Shown here: positions 10,101 through 16,648 of the stretch, piece after piece
How the letters are laid out: each line of letters begins with the position of its first letter
Position numbering within the stretch: position 1 is the first letter of the stretch
Assembly: GCA_031267635.1 (NCBI GenBank)
Contig: JAIRYX010000174.1
Span: 1-19,763, forward strand
Length of the DNA stretch: 19,763 bases
Direction of reading: 5' to 3'
DNA from: Planctomycetaceae bacterium
GTDB lineage: Bacteria > Planctomycetota > Planctomycetia > Pirellulales > Thermoguttaceae
Notes under the pieces: model-generated
Seen by the model: only the letters and a program-made list of their open reading frames with translations
What the model was told of the DNA's origin: nothing
Database searches by the model: none
Program-made: the position numbers and the translations under genes

Positions 10101-11846
10101 GACAGCAAACCGAGCGTGGAAAGCGTCCGCGACGGCGTAAAAAAAACAAACGATAAGCCGCTCAGCAATGTTGTTTTGGTTCTTTGCGACAGAACCGGCG
10201 CAGCGTGGCTTGATGAAGACGGTATGCTAATTACGGCAATCACCGACGCAAACGGATACTATGAATTTGATGGGCTTGTGCCGGAACAATATGGAGTCCG
10301 TGAAGTTCAGCCGCAAGATTATGAAGACGGAATCAATACGCCCGGCACGAATGGCGGTTTCGCGCAAAGTCCCGGTCGTTCACTTGACCCGCAACAAGTA
10401 ACACTCCTTGCCGGAAACGATCCAAAAGATTTGATTTTTTCAATCAATATTAATTACGGCGAACATTCGGCAAATAACAATTTCAGCGAAGTACTTTATA
10501 GTAAGTTTATGGAGCCGACAATTCCGCCTATCACGCCGACTCCGCCGATCTATCCCGGCATTCCGAACATGCCGTTAGGCGGCGCGGGCGTTGGCGGAGC
10601 GTTGATTTATACGCCGCCGGTTTTTGGAGCGATGTTATCGCCGGGAATCGGCGGAGCGGGAGTTCCGACCGGTTATTCATGGCACTTGAGCGTTATCAAC
10701 GCCGGTTATCCGCGTTCTCTTCTCACCGAACAAGACATGGCTGACGGTTATCGCGCACAAGGCGTTTATATGAATGTGGCGTGGGAAGCGACCGACATGG
10801 GGCGCACGGAATGGATTGTTTACAATTCCGACGGACGAGTTGCCGGAAAATCTTATCGTTTCGGTCCCGGTTCGGGCATTCCGGTTGCGGGAGATTTCAA
10901 CGGCGACGGTATTTCGGAAATTGCGATTTACAGCAATGGGTTTTGGTACATTGACGTCAACGGTAACGGCATTTGGGATGACAACGATCTTTGGGCGAGA
11001 ATGGGTTCTGCGTCGGATCAACCGGTCGTCGGCGATTGGGACGGCGACGGAAAAGCGGACATTGGCGTCTTCGGTCCCGAATGGTCGGGCGATACAAATG
11101 CGTTAGCAAAAGAACCGGGACTTCCGACCGATCTCAACCAAAAGATCGGGTTACGTCCGAAAAACGTGCCGCCAAATCCCGAAGACGCACCTGCGGCTGC
11201 GCGTGCGATGAAACATACAACCCGCGGACGTACGCGATTGGACGTGATTGATCACGTGTTTCGTTACGGAGCCGAAAGCGACAAAGCCGTCACCGGCAAT
11301 TTTAGCGGCGAAGGCACAACGCAAATCGGCGTTTACCGCAATGGAACATGGTACATTGATTACAACGGCAACGGACATTGGGATTCGGGCGACGTCGAAG
11401 CGAAAACCAATGCGCAAGCGGGCGACGTCCCGATTGTCGGCGATTTTACCGGCGAAGGAATTGATCGTATCGGGCTTTACACACCGTCGAATGGTCGCGT
11501 AATTATTGATTCCAACGGCGATTTCAAATTAGACGAAAGCGACCGGATTTTCTATCTCGAAGGTATGGACGACGCCGAAGCGTATCCGGTTGTCGGTGAC
11601 TTTACCGGCGATGGCGTTGACCAACTCGTGTTAGTAAAACATCTTGACCGAATCCCGATGCAAACGCGCGTCACAACGCCGACTTCACCGGCATTAACCG
11701 CTTCGCCGACGCTCACAACACCGCCGACTGTAACGAACAACAACCGATTCACCACCACGCCGCCATCCATCGAAGCCCCAGCTTCACCGCACATTTCATC
11801 AGAATACCTGTCCGGTGATCATGTTGAAGTGTTGAATAATCAATGA
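7110..11846 (+). CDS. Giant surface protein: planctomycete N-terminal motif, seven SdrD-B-like domains, FG-GAP-like repeats
   Basis: The product is 1578 residues and starts at GTG with a strong ribosome site. Residues 60-71 read VEQLENREMLSA, the signature near the N-terminus of many large exported planctomycete proteins; no classical signal peptide precedes it. Residues 72-269 look like a beta-sandwich of unknown type. From residue 270 to about 1128 come seven SdrD-B/Cna-B-like domains. Each starts like ISGYVYEDNNDNGIKD, passes TTTDENGHYQFDDL-type and EEQP motifs, and most end in YNFGEL. The Asp/Asn-rich loops suggest calcium binding. Domain 3 is the most divergent and domain 7 has an insertion. 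A Pro/Gly linker leads to five FG-GAP-like repeats (near residues 1258, 1305, 1391, 1440 and 1493; for example VAGDFNGDG), then a Thr/Pro tail. No LPXTG, dockerin or PEP-CTERM anchor is seen. Adhesion or cell-envelope structure is inferred. Confidence 0.92.
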   Translation: MGLFSFFSGNKRPQIGETVDSMIGSADGKHESAGLLKLLPFSGSVGKKDGGLAVRRICRVEQLENREMLSANPLHFGSTYYEDVNGVGDDNDGDVFQVTWVGGVDGTQLKQISISTDKNGNGRLDEGECFFDPSGGGLGTKGNYPFTVVNSQGVEGVHYSLSDDGMTLTVTFDQFDEGGKFIFKIDVDELNTDGVSAIAEGEEFEGSIISATFTNRYYNDETVITTYMDNFSDPFTPPLNLPDDTYNSPGGNSQYVLTAGAFGSAVQTPKPITISGNVFEDADRDNVFDSTESGISGVHLELQVWDSVSNAYVGTGKYTVTDSDGFYQFENVLPGKYRIVETQPEGYWSVGSQPGTVDGQIRGQSVTADVLAEIELLGGENSVHNDFGEISPGALSGYVYEDNNDNGIKDNNEAGIEHAVLELYQLDDASQQYVSTGRTTTTNSSGYYEFRELDPDHTYMVVETQPTNYLDGKDRAGSLGGHVPSPDTDRILGIHVGVGQFGKNYNFGELKPSSISGHVVVDQNDNDRLDSGDLFLVNVTVNLYDADGNKIATTKTDKDGYYVFNNLKPGVYKVTEEQPLGYYDGPDFSGSEGGELVLPDSIAGIPIMVADTHGTDYDFLEYLGGSIEGFVYEDNDNNGVKDSDENGIGGVTVILWDGDEEVARTTTDGDGRYKFDNLEPDKVYTLTEEQPHYCDGKDAAGTLGGTAINPGDRIEGIAVAPGNAGKNYNFGELKYSSLAGYVYEDLNNDGNKDAGEPPIKDVTVQLWVWNEAAGVYKATGQITTTDENGHYQFDDVCPYKKFRVVEVQPDGYISGKNTVGDVGGTASDTNDWITEIILTPDIHADNYNFGELREAKISGYVYEDVTLNNGQTDSTQTDNGVKDSGEKGIAGVTVDLYKLDNGSYIFVATVTTDENGFYEFKGLKPGTYQIVEHQPEDYFDGRDAIGSLGGLSHDDDDLITEIHVVSGSNGIKYNFGELTPGKISGYVFQDGNTIYYTDSKPSVESVRDGVKKTNDKPLSNVVLVLCDRTGAAWLDEDGMLITAITDANGYYEFDGLVPEQYGVREVQPQDYEDGINTPGTNGGFAQSPGRSLDPQQVTLLAGNDPKDLIFSININYGEHSANNNFSEVLYSKFMEPTIPPITPTPPIYPGIPNMPLGGAGVGGALIYTPPVFGAMLSPGIGGAGVPTGYSWHLSVINAGYPRSLLTEQDMADGYRAQGVYMNVAWEATDMGRTEWIVYNSDGRVAGKSYRFGPGSGIPVAGDFNGDGISEIAIYSNGFWYIDVNGNGIWDDNDLWARMGSASDQPVVGDWDGDGKADIGVFGPEWSGDTNALAKEPGLPTDLNQKIGLRPKNVPPNPEDAPAAARAMKHTTRGRTRLDVIDHVFRYGAESDKAVTGNFSGEGTTQIGVYRNGTWYIDYNGNGHWDSGDVEAKTNAQAGDVPIVGDFTGEGIDRIGLYTPSNGRVIIDSNGDFKLDESDRIFYLEGMDDAEAYPVVGDFTGDGVDQLVLVKHLDRIPMQTRVTTPTSPALTASPTLTTPPTVTNNNRFTTTPPSIEAPASPHISSEYLSGDHVEVLNNQ

Positions 11847-11952
11847 TCCACATCTTCGTAGGAAAAATCTGAAAAAATGATAAAGAGGGATCATTGGGAC
11901 TCAGGAAACTTGGGGACTGGTACCTTATTATACTCCTCCCACTTGAAATTGC

Positions 11953-12010
11953 GACTTTTAAGACAGTGTTGATCGTTCATCACGTCTCAAAAGTCCCTTT
12001 TGTCCTTTTT
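11953..12010 (+). terminator. Hairpin terminator after the surface-protein gene
   Basis: A stem about 20 bp long with small mismatches pairs GACTTTT/AAAAGTC, AGAC/GTCT, GTG/CAC and TGA/TCA around a TCGT loop (11953-11995). It is followed by CCCTTTTGTCCTTTTT. It lies about 107 bases past the stop at 11846. Confidence 0.65.
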
Positions 12011-12037
12011 CCTGAAAATTCACATCGTTAGTGTGTC

Positions 12038-12588
12038 CTATTTATTACTGAGCAAAAGTTTTTGAATCAGTAATAAAATAGTGACGCTTCCTCCCTTTTG
12101 GGGAATCGTAATCTTTAATGGAGACGTTGTAAAACTCTCCCATGTTGAAGGAATAAGTTTCATCTTGGAAACTTCCACAGCGATTTTTTTACTTTGAGCT
12201 ACAGCTTCTTCAGAATTTAACTTTTGCCATTCTTCTTTTGTTAAATCGGAAGAAACTTTTGGGCGATGTGTTACCGTTCCCTGGAAACATCAACAACTGA
12301 ACGTACCGGCCGGCAAACCCGCTTTGGAATAGGAGTTGATTGATGTTTCCATCGACGCAATCCCATTCGTATTTGTTGTTGCTCGCACATGATATTTGGC
12401 GTTTAGATCGTCAGGATATAACCAAACCGACGCATTTTCTACTGGTTTTCCTTCGTGTAAAATTGACGCTCTGAATTGGGCTAATTTTTTCGGAAAACCT
12501 TCAGGAATCTTTTGGGATGAATATCCCACACAATAAACATTGAAGAAAAAAGTAAACAAGTAAAACTTTTTCTATTGCGGTGATTCAT
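12038..12588 (-). pseudogene. Broken lipoprotein-like gene with carboxypeptidase-regulatory-like (Cna-B/transthyretin-like) domain
   Basis: Read on the minus strand, an ATG at 12588 opens a signal-like stretch (MNHRNRKSFTCLLFSSMFIV). The following GYSSQKIPEGFPKKLAQ lies in another frame, so a frameshift falls near where a lipobox Cys would be expected. The second frame then reads FRASILHEGKPVENASVWLYP, then RATTNTNGIASMETS and KAGLPAGTF, the pattern of small planctomycete lipoproteins with a beta-sandwich domain. An in-frame TGA at 12292-12290 interrupts it. Beyond the TGA the same frame continues for 83 sensible codons (FQGTVTHRPKVSSDLTKEEW, ending SPLKITIPQKGGSVTI) to a TAG at 12040-12038. 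Two independent lesions in a recognisable protein argue for a pseudogene. Sequencing error or recoding cannot be excluded. It points against its neighbours. Confidence 0.72.
12283..12350. repeat. Quasi-palindrome spanning the nonsense codon
   Basis: GGAAACATCAACAACT (12283-12298) pairs with AGTTGATTGATGTTTCC (12334-12350) over 16 of 17 positions, with one extra base in the right arm. The intervening 35 bases would form the loop. The left arm contains the complement of the in-frame TGA of the pseudogene. Confidence 0.6.
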
Positions 12589-12696
12589 GAAAATCTTTTT
12601 CTTTGTTTGTAAAATAAAAAATGTACAAATTGAACAAAAGAGTCAGAGAGATGAGAGAGGAAATGTTCAATTCATAAAAATTTTCTGTTTATTTCA

Positions 12697-12783
12697 CCTT
12701 TGGGGGGAGGGATTGGTTTATACAATACTGTAACGATTCAGTTGCCAAAGCCAAATAAATCCGCACGAAAACTGGGTAGTTAC
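12697..12783 (-). repeat. Dispersed palindromic repeat, copy 4
   Basis: The core runs 12730-12783, from GTAACGATTCAGTTGCC through AAGCCAAATAAATCCGCAC to ACTGGGTAGTTAC. The left flank (TTTGGGGGGAGGGATTGG, then TTTATACAATACT) is the reverse complement of the right flank at 16351-16380. Confidence 0.75.
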
Positions 12784-13002
12784 AGGACTTTATGTCACAA
12801 TTCCGATATTGGTGCGCGTTTTGCCAATTTACGATGCGTGCGTAACATGAGTTATTCATTGCCATGAAGATATTGATTTATTACAAAATATTATACAATA
12901 CAAGTATTTGTGTAGATAAACTTATAATAAATTTAACAATATTTTAATTTTGTAAAGGAACAAATAACAAAACTTGAAAAATTTTTTCAAAATTTTCTTG
13001 TA

Positions 13003-13031
13003 TTGAAATTTCGTCTTAATAAAATGATAAT
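13003..13031 (+). promoter_or_regulatory. Sigma70-like promoter for the gene at 13093
   Basis: TTGAAA (13003-13008) and GATAAT (13026-13031) are separated by the optimal 17 bases, within an AT-rich stretch. Transcription would start near 13038, giving a leader of about 55 bases that includes the ribosome site AAAGGAG at 13076-13082. Confidence 0.5.
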
Positions 13032-13092
13032 AAAGCGGCAACGGATGTAGTGTCAATCGTTGCGAAAAATGCGTCAAAGGAGCTGTGTGTTC

Positions 13093-13722
13093 ATGGAAAA
13101 GGACAAATGTATGAAAAAAGAAACGTTAAAAGCCATGTTACTCTTAATGGGGTGTTCCGGTTTTGGGATGTTGATGTGGACAGTTGTTGCACAGTTTTGG
13201 GGACTCGGATTTGCACAAAATCCTGCCGCGCAGTTGCCGCCGACATTTTCGAACTTGCCGCAAAACGAGTTAAATTATATGCCGATTCAACAACAATCGG
13301 CTTCACAACCGCCATCGCCAATGATTGTTCAATCAAATGAAGTCTTTGGGCAAGTTGTGCCGCGTCCAAACATGCCGAATTTAAGCAGTAATGCTGTTTT
13401 GCCGAATCAAGGGCAAACGACATACAATATGGCAAACGGTGAAGTCAATATACCGTTTCAGTTGGATACGTCACGTTTATTGGCGTTTTCGGCTATTGTA
13501 GATAATCAGTGGCAAACGATTACCGTCCTTGATCCAGCGAACCAAACGCTGGCTGTGTATCAGGTTTCGTTGTTGGCAAATGGTCAAAATGCCGGAAAAT
13601 GTTATTTGCGGTCAGTGCGAAATATTGCTGGCGATTTAAAGTTTGACGAATACGAAGCAACCAAACCCAAACCCAGTGAAGTACGAGCGATTATTGAACA
13701 AAAAAATCACGTTGAATTGTGA
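13093..13722 (+). CDS. Membrane-anchored or exported protein of unknown function
   Basis: The best start is the ATG at 13093, 10 bases after AAAGGAG (209 residues). The ATG at 13111, preceded by AAAGGAC, is a reasonable alternative (203 residues), and the longer TTG-started frame from 13060 has no ribosome site. After a basic N-terminus, one hydrophobic segment (about residues 14-42, AMLLLMGCSGFGMLMW to FWGLGFAQ) could be a membrane anchor or a signal peptide cut after FAQ. A Pro/Gln/Asn-rich linker (about 43-115) leads to a small C-terminal domain (about 117-195) with FQLDTSRLLAFSAIVDNQWQ and TLAVYQVSLLANG. I do not recognise the family. The next gene starts 88 bases later and also encodes a membrane protein. 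Confidence 0.8.
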   Translation: MEKDKCMKKETLKAMLLLMGCSGFGMLMWTVVAQFWGLGFAQNPAAQLPPTFSNLPQNELNYMPIQQQSASQPPSPMIVQSNEVFGQVVPRPNMPNLSSNAVLPNQGQTTYNMANGEVNIPFQLDTSRLLAFSAIVDNQWQTITVLDPANQTLAVYQVSLLANGQNAGKCYLRSVRNIAGDLKFDEYEATKPKPSEVRAIIEQKNHVEL

Positions 13723-13749
13723 ATAAAAATTAAACTTTTCGTGTCAAAA

Positions 13750-13766
13750 TACCCGTTTTTCGGGTA
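13750..13766 (+). other. Small hairpin between the two membrane-protein genes
   Basis: TACCCG, a TTTTT loop, then CGGGTA form a perfect 6-bp stem. It is followed by AAAACCCC rather than a T run, so it is not a standard terminator. It may stabilise the upstream mRNA end or separate the two cistrons. Confidence 0.4.
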
Positions 13767-13810
13767 AAACCCCATCGAAACCTTTTCTTTTCCGTTCAAA
13801 GGAATTTGTT

Positions 13811-15202
13811 ATGTCCGAATTTTACAATCTTGAAAGAGCAGCAGAAGTTCTACAATTATCGCCGGGAGAAGTCAATTCTCTTCGTGAGCAGGGAAAAATA
13901 CGTGGTTTCAGAGATGGTTCCAATTGGAAATTTAACCGCGAAGACGTCGAAAACTACGCCTTTTCTAAAGCCAAAGAGAAAAAAGCGAATCCGTTTGGTT
14001 TAGAAAATGATTTACTCAATGAAAACAAAGACGATTTTCTTACATCGGAAAATGAACAGGAACTTCCGATCATGACGGCAGGTTCTTCGACCTTTGAAGA
14101 GTTTGTCGGCAGTTTCGCCGAATTGAATATAAATCAGGAAAATCCACCGCAACCTGTTATGACAGACACGAATTTCAACGATGACGAAGACGGTTTAACG
14201 CTGGTGTCGGATGAACAAACTGATGATTTGATGCTTGATGACGGTATCATTCCGTTAGCCGGAGAATCGGAACGACCAGCAGATGTTTTGGATCTGACGG
14301 AAGAAAAGCCGAAGTCGGATAGCGGAATCCATTTAGCGGGAGATAGCGCAATTTCTTTGCTTGACGGGAGCTCCGGTTCGGGAATTGACCTTACCAAAAG
14401 CGACAGCGGCAACCGGATTTTCGATGATGATGATATGGTCATTGGCGGCTCTGGTTCCGGTTCGGGAATCAATCTTGCCGGAGAAAGCGGAATTTCTCTT
14501 CTTGATGCGGCGGCAGACAGCGGTTTTTCGTTGGGCGAAGAGGCGGGCGGAAGCGACGCAATTTTGCGGTTAAGCCCAGACGACGATATTATTTCGCTGA
14601 CAGATGACGAAGTGGATCCCGATACGGCGACCGAATTTAGTACGGAAGGCGATTTCCAATTACAAGCTGACGACGATTTATTCACGACGGACGATTCAGA
14701 AAGTTCGTCACAAGTGATTGCAGTCGAAGGAGATTTTGCAAATGAAATTGACATCTTTTCGTCAATAGCGGACGAACCGTCCAAACCGTCGGTTTCGCTC
14801 GACAAAACTGCATCGACAGCAACCGCCGACTCATCAAGCTCAGACGGCGATCTGTTTGGGACAGAAGACGTATCTTTTGGATTTGGTGGCGGAAGCGGCG
14901 GCGGCATTGACCTTACAAAAGGAAATAGCGGCGCAACATTCGAATTTTCGGGCGGCGTTGACAATAACGCTCCTGCCGGTTTGGACGATTCTTTGAGTGG
15001 TGTTGCGGTTGCTCCGATGGCAACGCCCGGCGTTCAATCTCCCCAATTCACTAGTTTATCAATTGCAGGGCTTTCGCTAATGACATTGTTTTTGGTTGTC
15101 GGTGGAACCTTGATGTTTGAATTGATTCGCTGCATGTGGAGTTGGTCGGAACCGTTTACGATTAACAGCACGATCTTGAGTTTGTTTGGACTCGGAAAAT
15201 AA
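13811..15202 (+). CDS. Membrane-anchored HTH (excisionase/MerR-like HTH_17) protein with long acidic linker
   Basis: The ATG follows AAAGGAA (13798-13804) at normal spacing. Residues 3-50 (EFYNLERAAEVLQLSPGEV, LREQGKIRGF, NWKFNREDVENYAF) match the HTH_17 fold of excisionases and MerR-like DNA-binding domains. Residues about 65-410 are strongly acidic, low-complexity and probably disordered. They carry imperfect short repeats: SGIHLAGDSAISLLDG (about 171) and SGINLAGESGISLLDA (about 218), plus SGIDLTKSDSG (about 190) and GGIDLTKGNSG (about 365). Near the C-terminus, a hydrophobic helix (about 416-440, SIAGLSLMTLFLVVGGTLM) and a short hydrophobic end anchor it. With the N-terminus cytoplasmic, this would tether a DNA- or protein-binding module to the membrane. 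The target is unknown. A good terminator follows. Confidence 0.85.
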   Translation: MSEFYNLERAAEVLQLSPGEVNSLREQGKIRGFRDGSNWKFNREDVENYAFSKAKEKKANPFGLENDLLNENKDDFLTSENEQELPIMTAGSSTFEEFVGSFAELNINQENPPQPVMTDTNFNDDEDGLTLVSDEQTDDLMLDDGIIPLAGESERPADVLDLTEEKPKSDSGIHLAGDSAISLLDGSSGSGIDLTKSDSGNRIFDDDDMVIGGSGSGSGINLAGESGISLLDAAADSGFSLGEEAGGSDAILRLSPDDDIISLTDDEVDPDTATEFSTEGDFQLQADDDLFTTDDSESSSQVIAVEGDFANEIDIFSSIADEPSKPSVSLDKTASTATADSSSSDGDLFGTEDVSFGFGGGSGGGIDLTKGNSGATFEFSGGVDNNAPAGLDDSLSGVAVAPMATPGVQSPQFTSLSIAGLSLMTLFLVVGGTLMFELIRCMWSWSEPFTINSTILSLFGLGK

Positions 15203-15221
15203 ACGAATTTTTCCTTTGTTT

Positions 15222-15261
15222 AACATCTGACCGGAATTTATTCCGCGTCAGATGTTTTTTT
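15222..15261 (+). terminator. Rho-independent terminator after the HTH membrane protein gene
   Basis: AACATCTGAC pairs with GTCAGATGTT, extended by GGAAT/ATTCC with a small asymmetric bulge, and is followed directly by a T run at 15255-15261. It lies 20 bases past the stop. Confidence 0.88.
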
Positions 15262-15349
15262 ATGTGCAAGAGTATCCATCGCGAATTTTTCGGGTATAAT
15301 TGAGAATTGTCGAGGAAAGGGGAAAAACGATTTTGAGGTAAGAAAAATC

Positions 15350-15532
15350 ATAACTATTCAGTTATCTCGTGCGGATTTATACTCATCACACTTTAAAATT
15401 TGTCTCTCACAAAAGACGCCAAGAACACCGAGTGATTCTAAAAAATAAATTCTTTGCGACTCGGTGTCTTTGTGAGAAAACATAAATTAAAAGTAGTTTT
15501 AGTATATTTGGCTTGGGCGACTGAATAGTTAC
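15350..15532. repeat. Dispersed palindromic repeat, copy 5, interrupted
   Basis: The left half (15350-15380) runs from ATAACTATTCAGTT to GTGCGGATTTA. The right half (15503-15532) runs from TATTTGGCTTGGGCG to ACTGAATAGTTAC. Joined, they recreate the 55-bp core with 12-13 bp inverted ends. About 122 bases lie between the halves. Confidence 0.7.
15381..15502. repeat. Inverted-repeat segment inside repeat copy 5
   Basis: CTCACAAAAGAC (15406-15417) and ACACCGAGT (15425-15433), separated by 7 bases, pair with ACTCGGTGTCTTTGTGAG (15459-15476). The spacer is AT-rich. No coding frame or transposase is seen, so it looks like a small mobile or structured repeat. Confidence 0.55.
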
Positions 15533-15699
15533 GAAAAATCAAGTGGAGCTGGTTGCGTAAAGTTTTAGAAGTTAAGTTAAAAAATAAAAGACGCGCACGA
15601 TGATTCTCAAAACCTCTCTATCATTCATCCTCAATGATTTCTCATTAAAAAAACATCATTCCTCTCGCTTCGGTCTCCCACCTATAAAGGAATTAGAGC

Positions 15700-16197
15700 G
15701 TGTTTTTTCGTTGTTTAGTGATATTTTTGTTGGTCATGTCATTTTTCGATCTTGTGAGCATTTCGTTTATGAACGGATTTCTCGACGGATGGTTGACTTA
15801 TGGACTGACATTGACGATTGCGGTTGGTGGCGGTTTGCTTTCCTGGTGGCAGTGGCGGATGATTTGGCAGCGTTACGAAAAAAAATTCGCTCCGCAAAAT
15901 ATGCCGAACGATATGATTTTACATCTTGTACTGGTCGTGATTGCGGCAATCTTTTTTGTTACGCCCGGTTTCTTGTCCGATTTGCTTGCGCTGCTGTTTT
16001 TGTTTCCATTGACTCGTAGCGTCATTGTTTTTCTGATTTTGCAGCAACATGTACTATTGCAAACCGCTCGAATGCACAAACAGTTTTATGAAAAAACGCG
16101 ACGTGACCATTTCTCCGATTATGAAGAGCACGCTTCAAATTCTAGCCGCCCATCCAATAAGGACGATATTATTGATGTGGAATTTGATGAGAAGTGA
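15700..16197 (+). CDS. fxsA: FxsA-like cytoplasmic-membrane protein
   Basis: The GTG at 15700 lies 7 bases after AAAGGAA (15686-15692) and gives 165 residues, normal for FxsA, a small membrane protein whose E. coli member affects phage T7 exclusion by F plasmids. Its general role is unknown. The fold is visible as a first hydrophobic segment (FRCLVIFLLVMSFFDLVSI), a second (LTYGLTLTIAVGGGLLSWW), a basic and amphipathic stretch, and the family's best motif, FFVTPGFLSDLLALLFLFPL, within the last membrane hairpin. The C-terminal 40 residues are charged and end in DDIIDVEFDEK, as is common in the family. It appears to be transcribed alone, since a terminator and a 500-base gap precede it. Confidence 0.85.
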   Translation: MFFRCLVIFLLVMSFFDLVSISFMNGFLDGWLTYGLTLTIAVGGGLLSWWQWRMIWQRYEKKFAPQNMPNDMILHLVLVVIAAIFFVTPGFLSDLLALLFLFPLTRSVIVFLILQQHVLLQTARMHKQFYEKTRRDHFSDYEEHASNSSRPSNKDDIIDVEFDEK

Positions 16198-16250
16198 ATA
16201 GCCATAAATCAAACGTGGAAGCCGTTTTGTCGATTCATACTTCTCTTTTT

Positions 16251-16400
16251 GATTATTCGTTTTTGGGGGACAATATTTGAAAACGCAATAGAAAACTATG
16301 GCATCAGTTGCCCGGTGCGGATTTATTTGGTTTGAGCGACTGGATAGTTACAGTATTTTATAAATCAACCCCTCCCCAAATGTAACATAAGCAGGAAATA
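16251..16400 (+). repeat. Dispersed palindromic repeat, copy 6 (uninterrupted, with both flanks)
   Basis: The left flank is GATTATTCGTTTTTGGGGG, then ACAATATTTGAAAACGC. The core at 16301-16351 runs from GCATCAGTTGCCC through GGTGCGGATTTATTTGG to GACTGGATAGTTAC. The right flank is AGTATTTTATAAATCAACC to AACATAAGCAGG. The left part matches copy 1 and the right part matches copy 2, without the roughly 308 bases that separate them at 1656-1963. Confidence 0.75.
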
Positions 16401-16468
16401 TTCGTAACAAATTCGCGTATTGCGGCAAAAAAATTATCAAAGAAGTAATAGGAGGTTTTCCCAGTCTA

Positions 16469-16497
16469 TTGCTTGTCAAATCGGGAACGTGTATAAT
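16469..16497 (+). promoter_or_regulatory. Probable promoter for the MBL-fold hydrolase gene
   Basis: TTGCTT (16469-16474) and TATAAT (16492-16497) are 17 bases apart. The leader to the ATG at 16649 would be about 145 bases and has no recognised riboswitch. Confidence 0.4.
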
Positions 16498-16648
16498 GAA
16501 ACGATGGTATTTGGCAAGCACATCAACTTGACCAACAGCGGCTTTCAATTTGTATGTTTCTCACAAACAAACCGTGCCTTTCTTTGAGAAATTTTTCGTG
16601 TCGCGTTTCCGTGAGAGATAAAATGACGATAATATCAGGAAAATAACA

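Larger units (their letters stand above)
12589..13092. other. AT-rich intergenic gap with a repeat copy and promoter
   Basis: No gene is seen. Besides the repeat at 12697-12783, the stretch 12870-13035 is very AT-rich. It contains the near-palindrome TTGAAAAATTTTTTCAA (12974-12990) and a promoter for the gene at 13093. Confidence 0.6.
15203..15699. other. Intergenic gap with terminator and interrupted repeat
   Basis: It holds the terminator at 15222-15261 and a palindromic repeat split by an inverted-repeat segment. A plus-strand frame over 15600-16019 overlaps the FxsA-like gene in another frame and looks like its shadow. TATAAT at 15295-15300 lacks a matching -35 box. Confidence 0.6.
16198..16648. 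other. Intergenic gap with repeat copy 6 and promoter
   Basis: No gene is supported. A 66-codon minus-strand frame (16348-16548) overlaps the repeat and has no ribosome site or recognisable product. Confidence 0.6.

Noticed and set aside
7915..10500. DNA-level tandem repeats in the surface gene considered as a repeat or CRISPR array
   Set aside because: The periodicity of roughly 330-450 bases is protein-domain repetition within one open frame; there are no short identical repeats with spacers.
13050..13340. 96-codon plus-strand frame overlapping the start of the unknown membrane protein
   Set aside because: The frame at 13093 has the ribosome site, hydrophobic segment and longer extent; this one is an overlapping shadow.
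14134..14964. 276-codon minus-strand open frame inside the HTH membrane protein gene
   Set aside because: It is a Ser/Pro-rich mirror of the acidic, Asp/Ser-rich coding strand and has no ribosome site; the plus-strand gene has a clear domain and terminator.
15600..16019. 139-codon frame overlapping the FxsA-like gene
   Set aside because: The overlapping frame from 15700 carries the FxsA motif TPGFLSDLLALL and a good ribosome site.
16348..16548. 66-codon minus-strand frame in the gap before the MBL-fold gene
   Set aside because: It overlaps repeat copy 6 and the probable promoter, and shows no recognisable motif.
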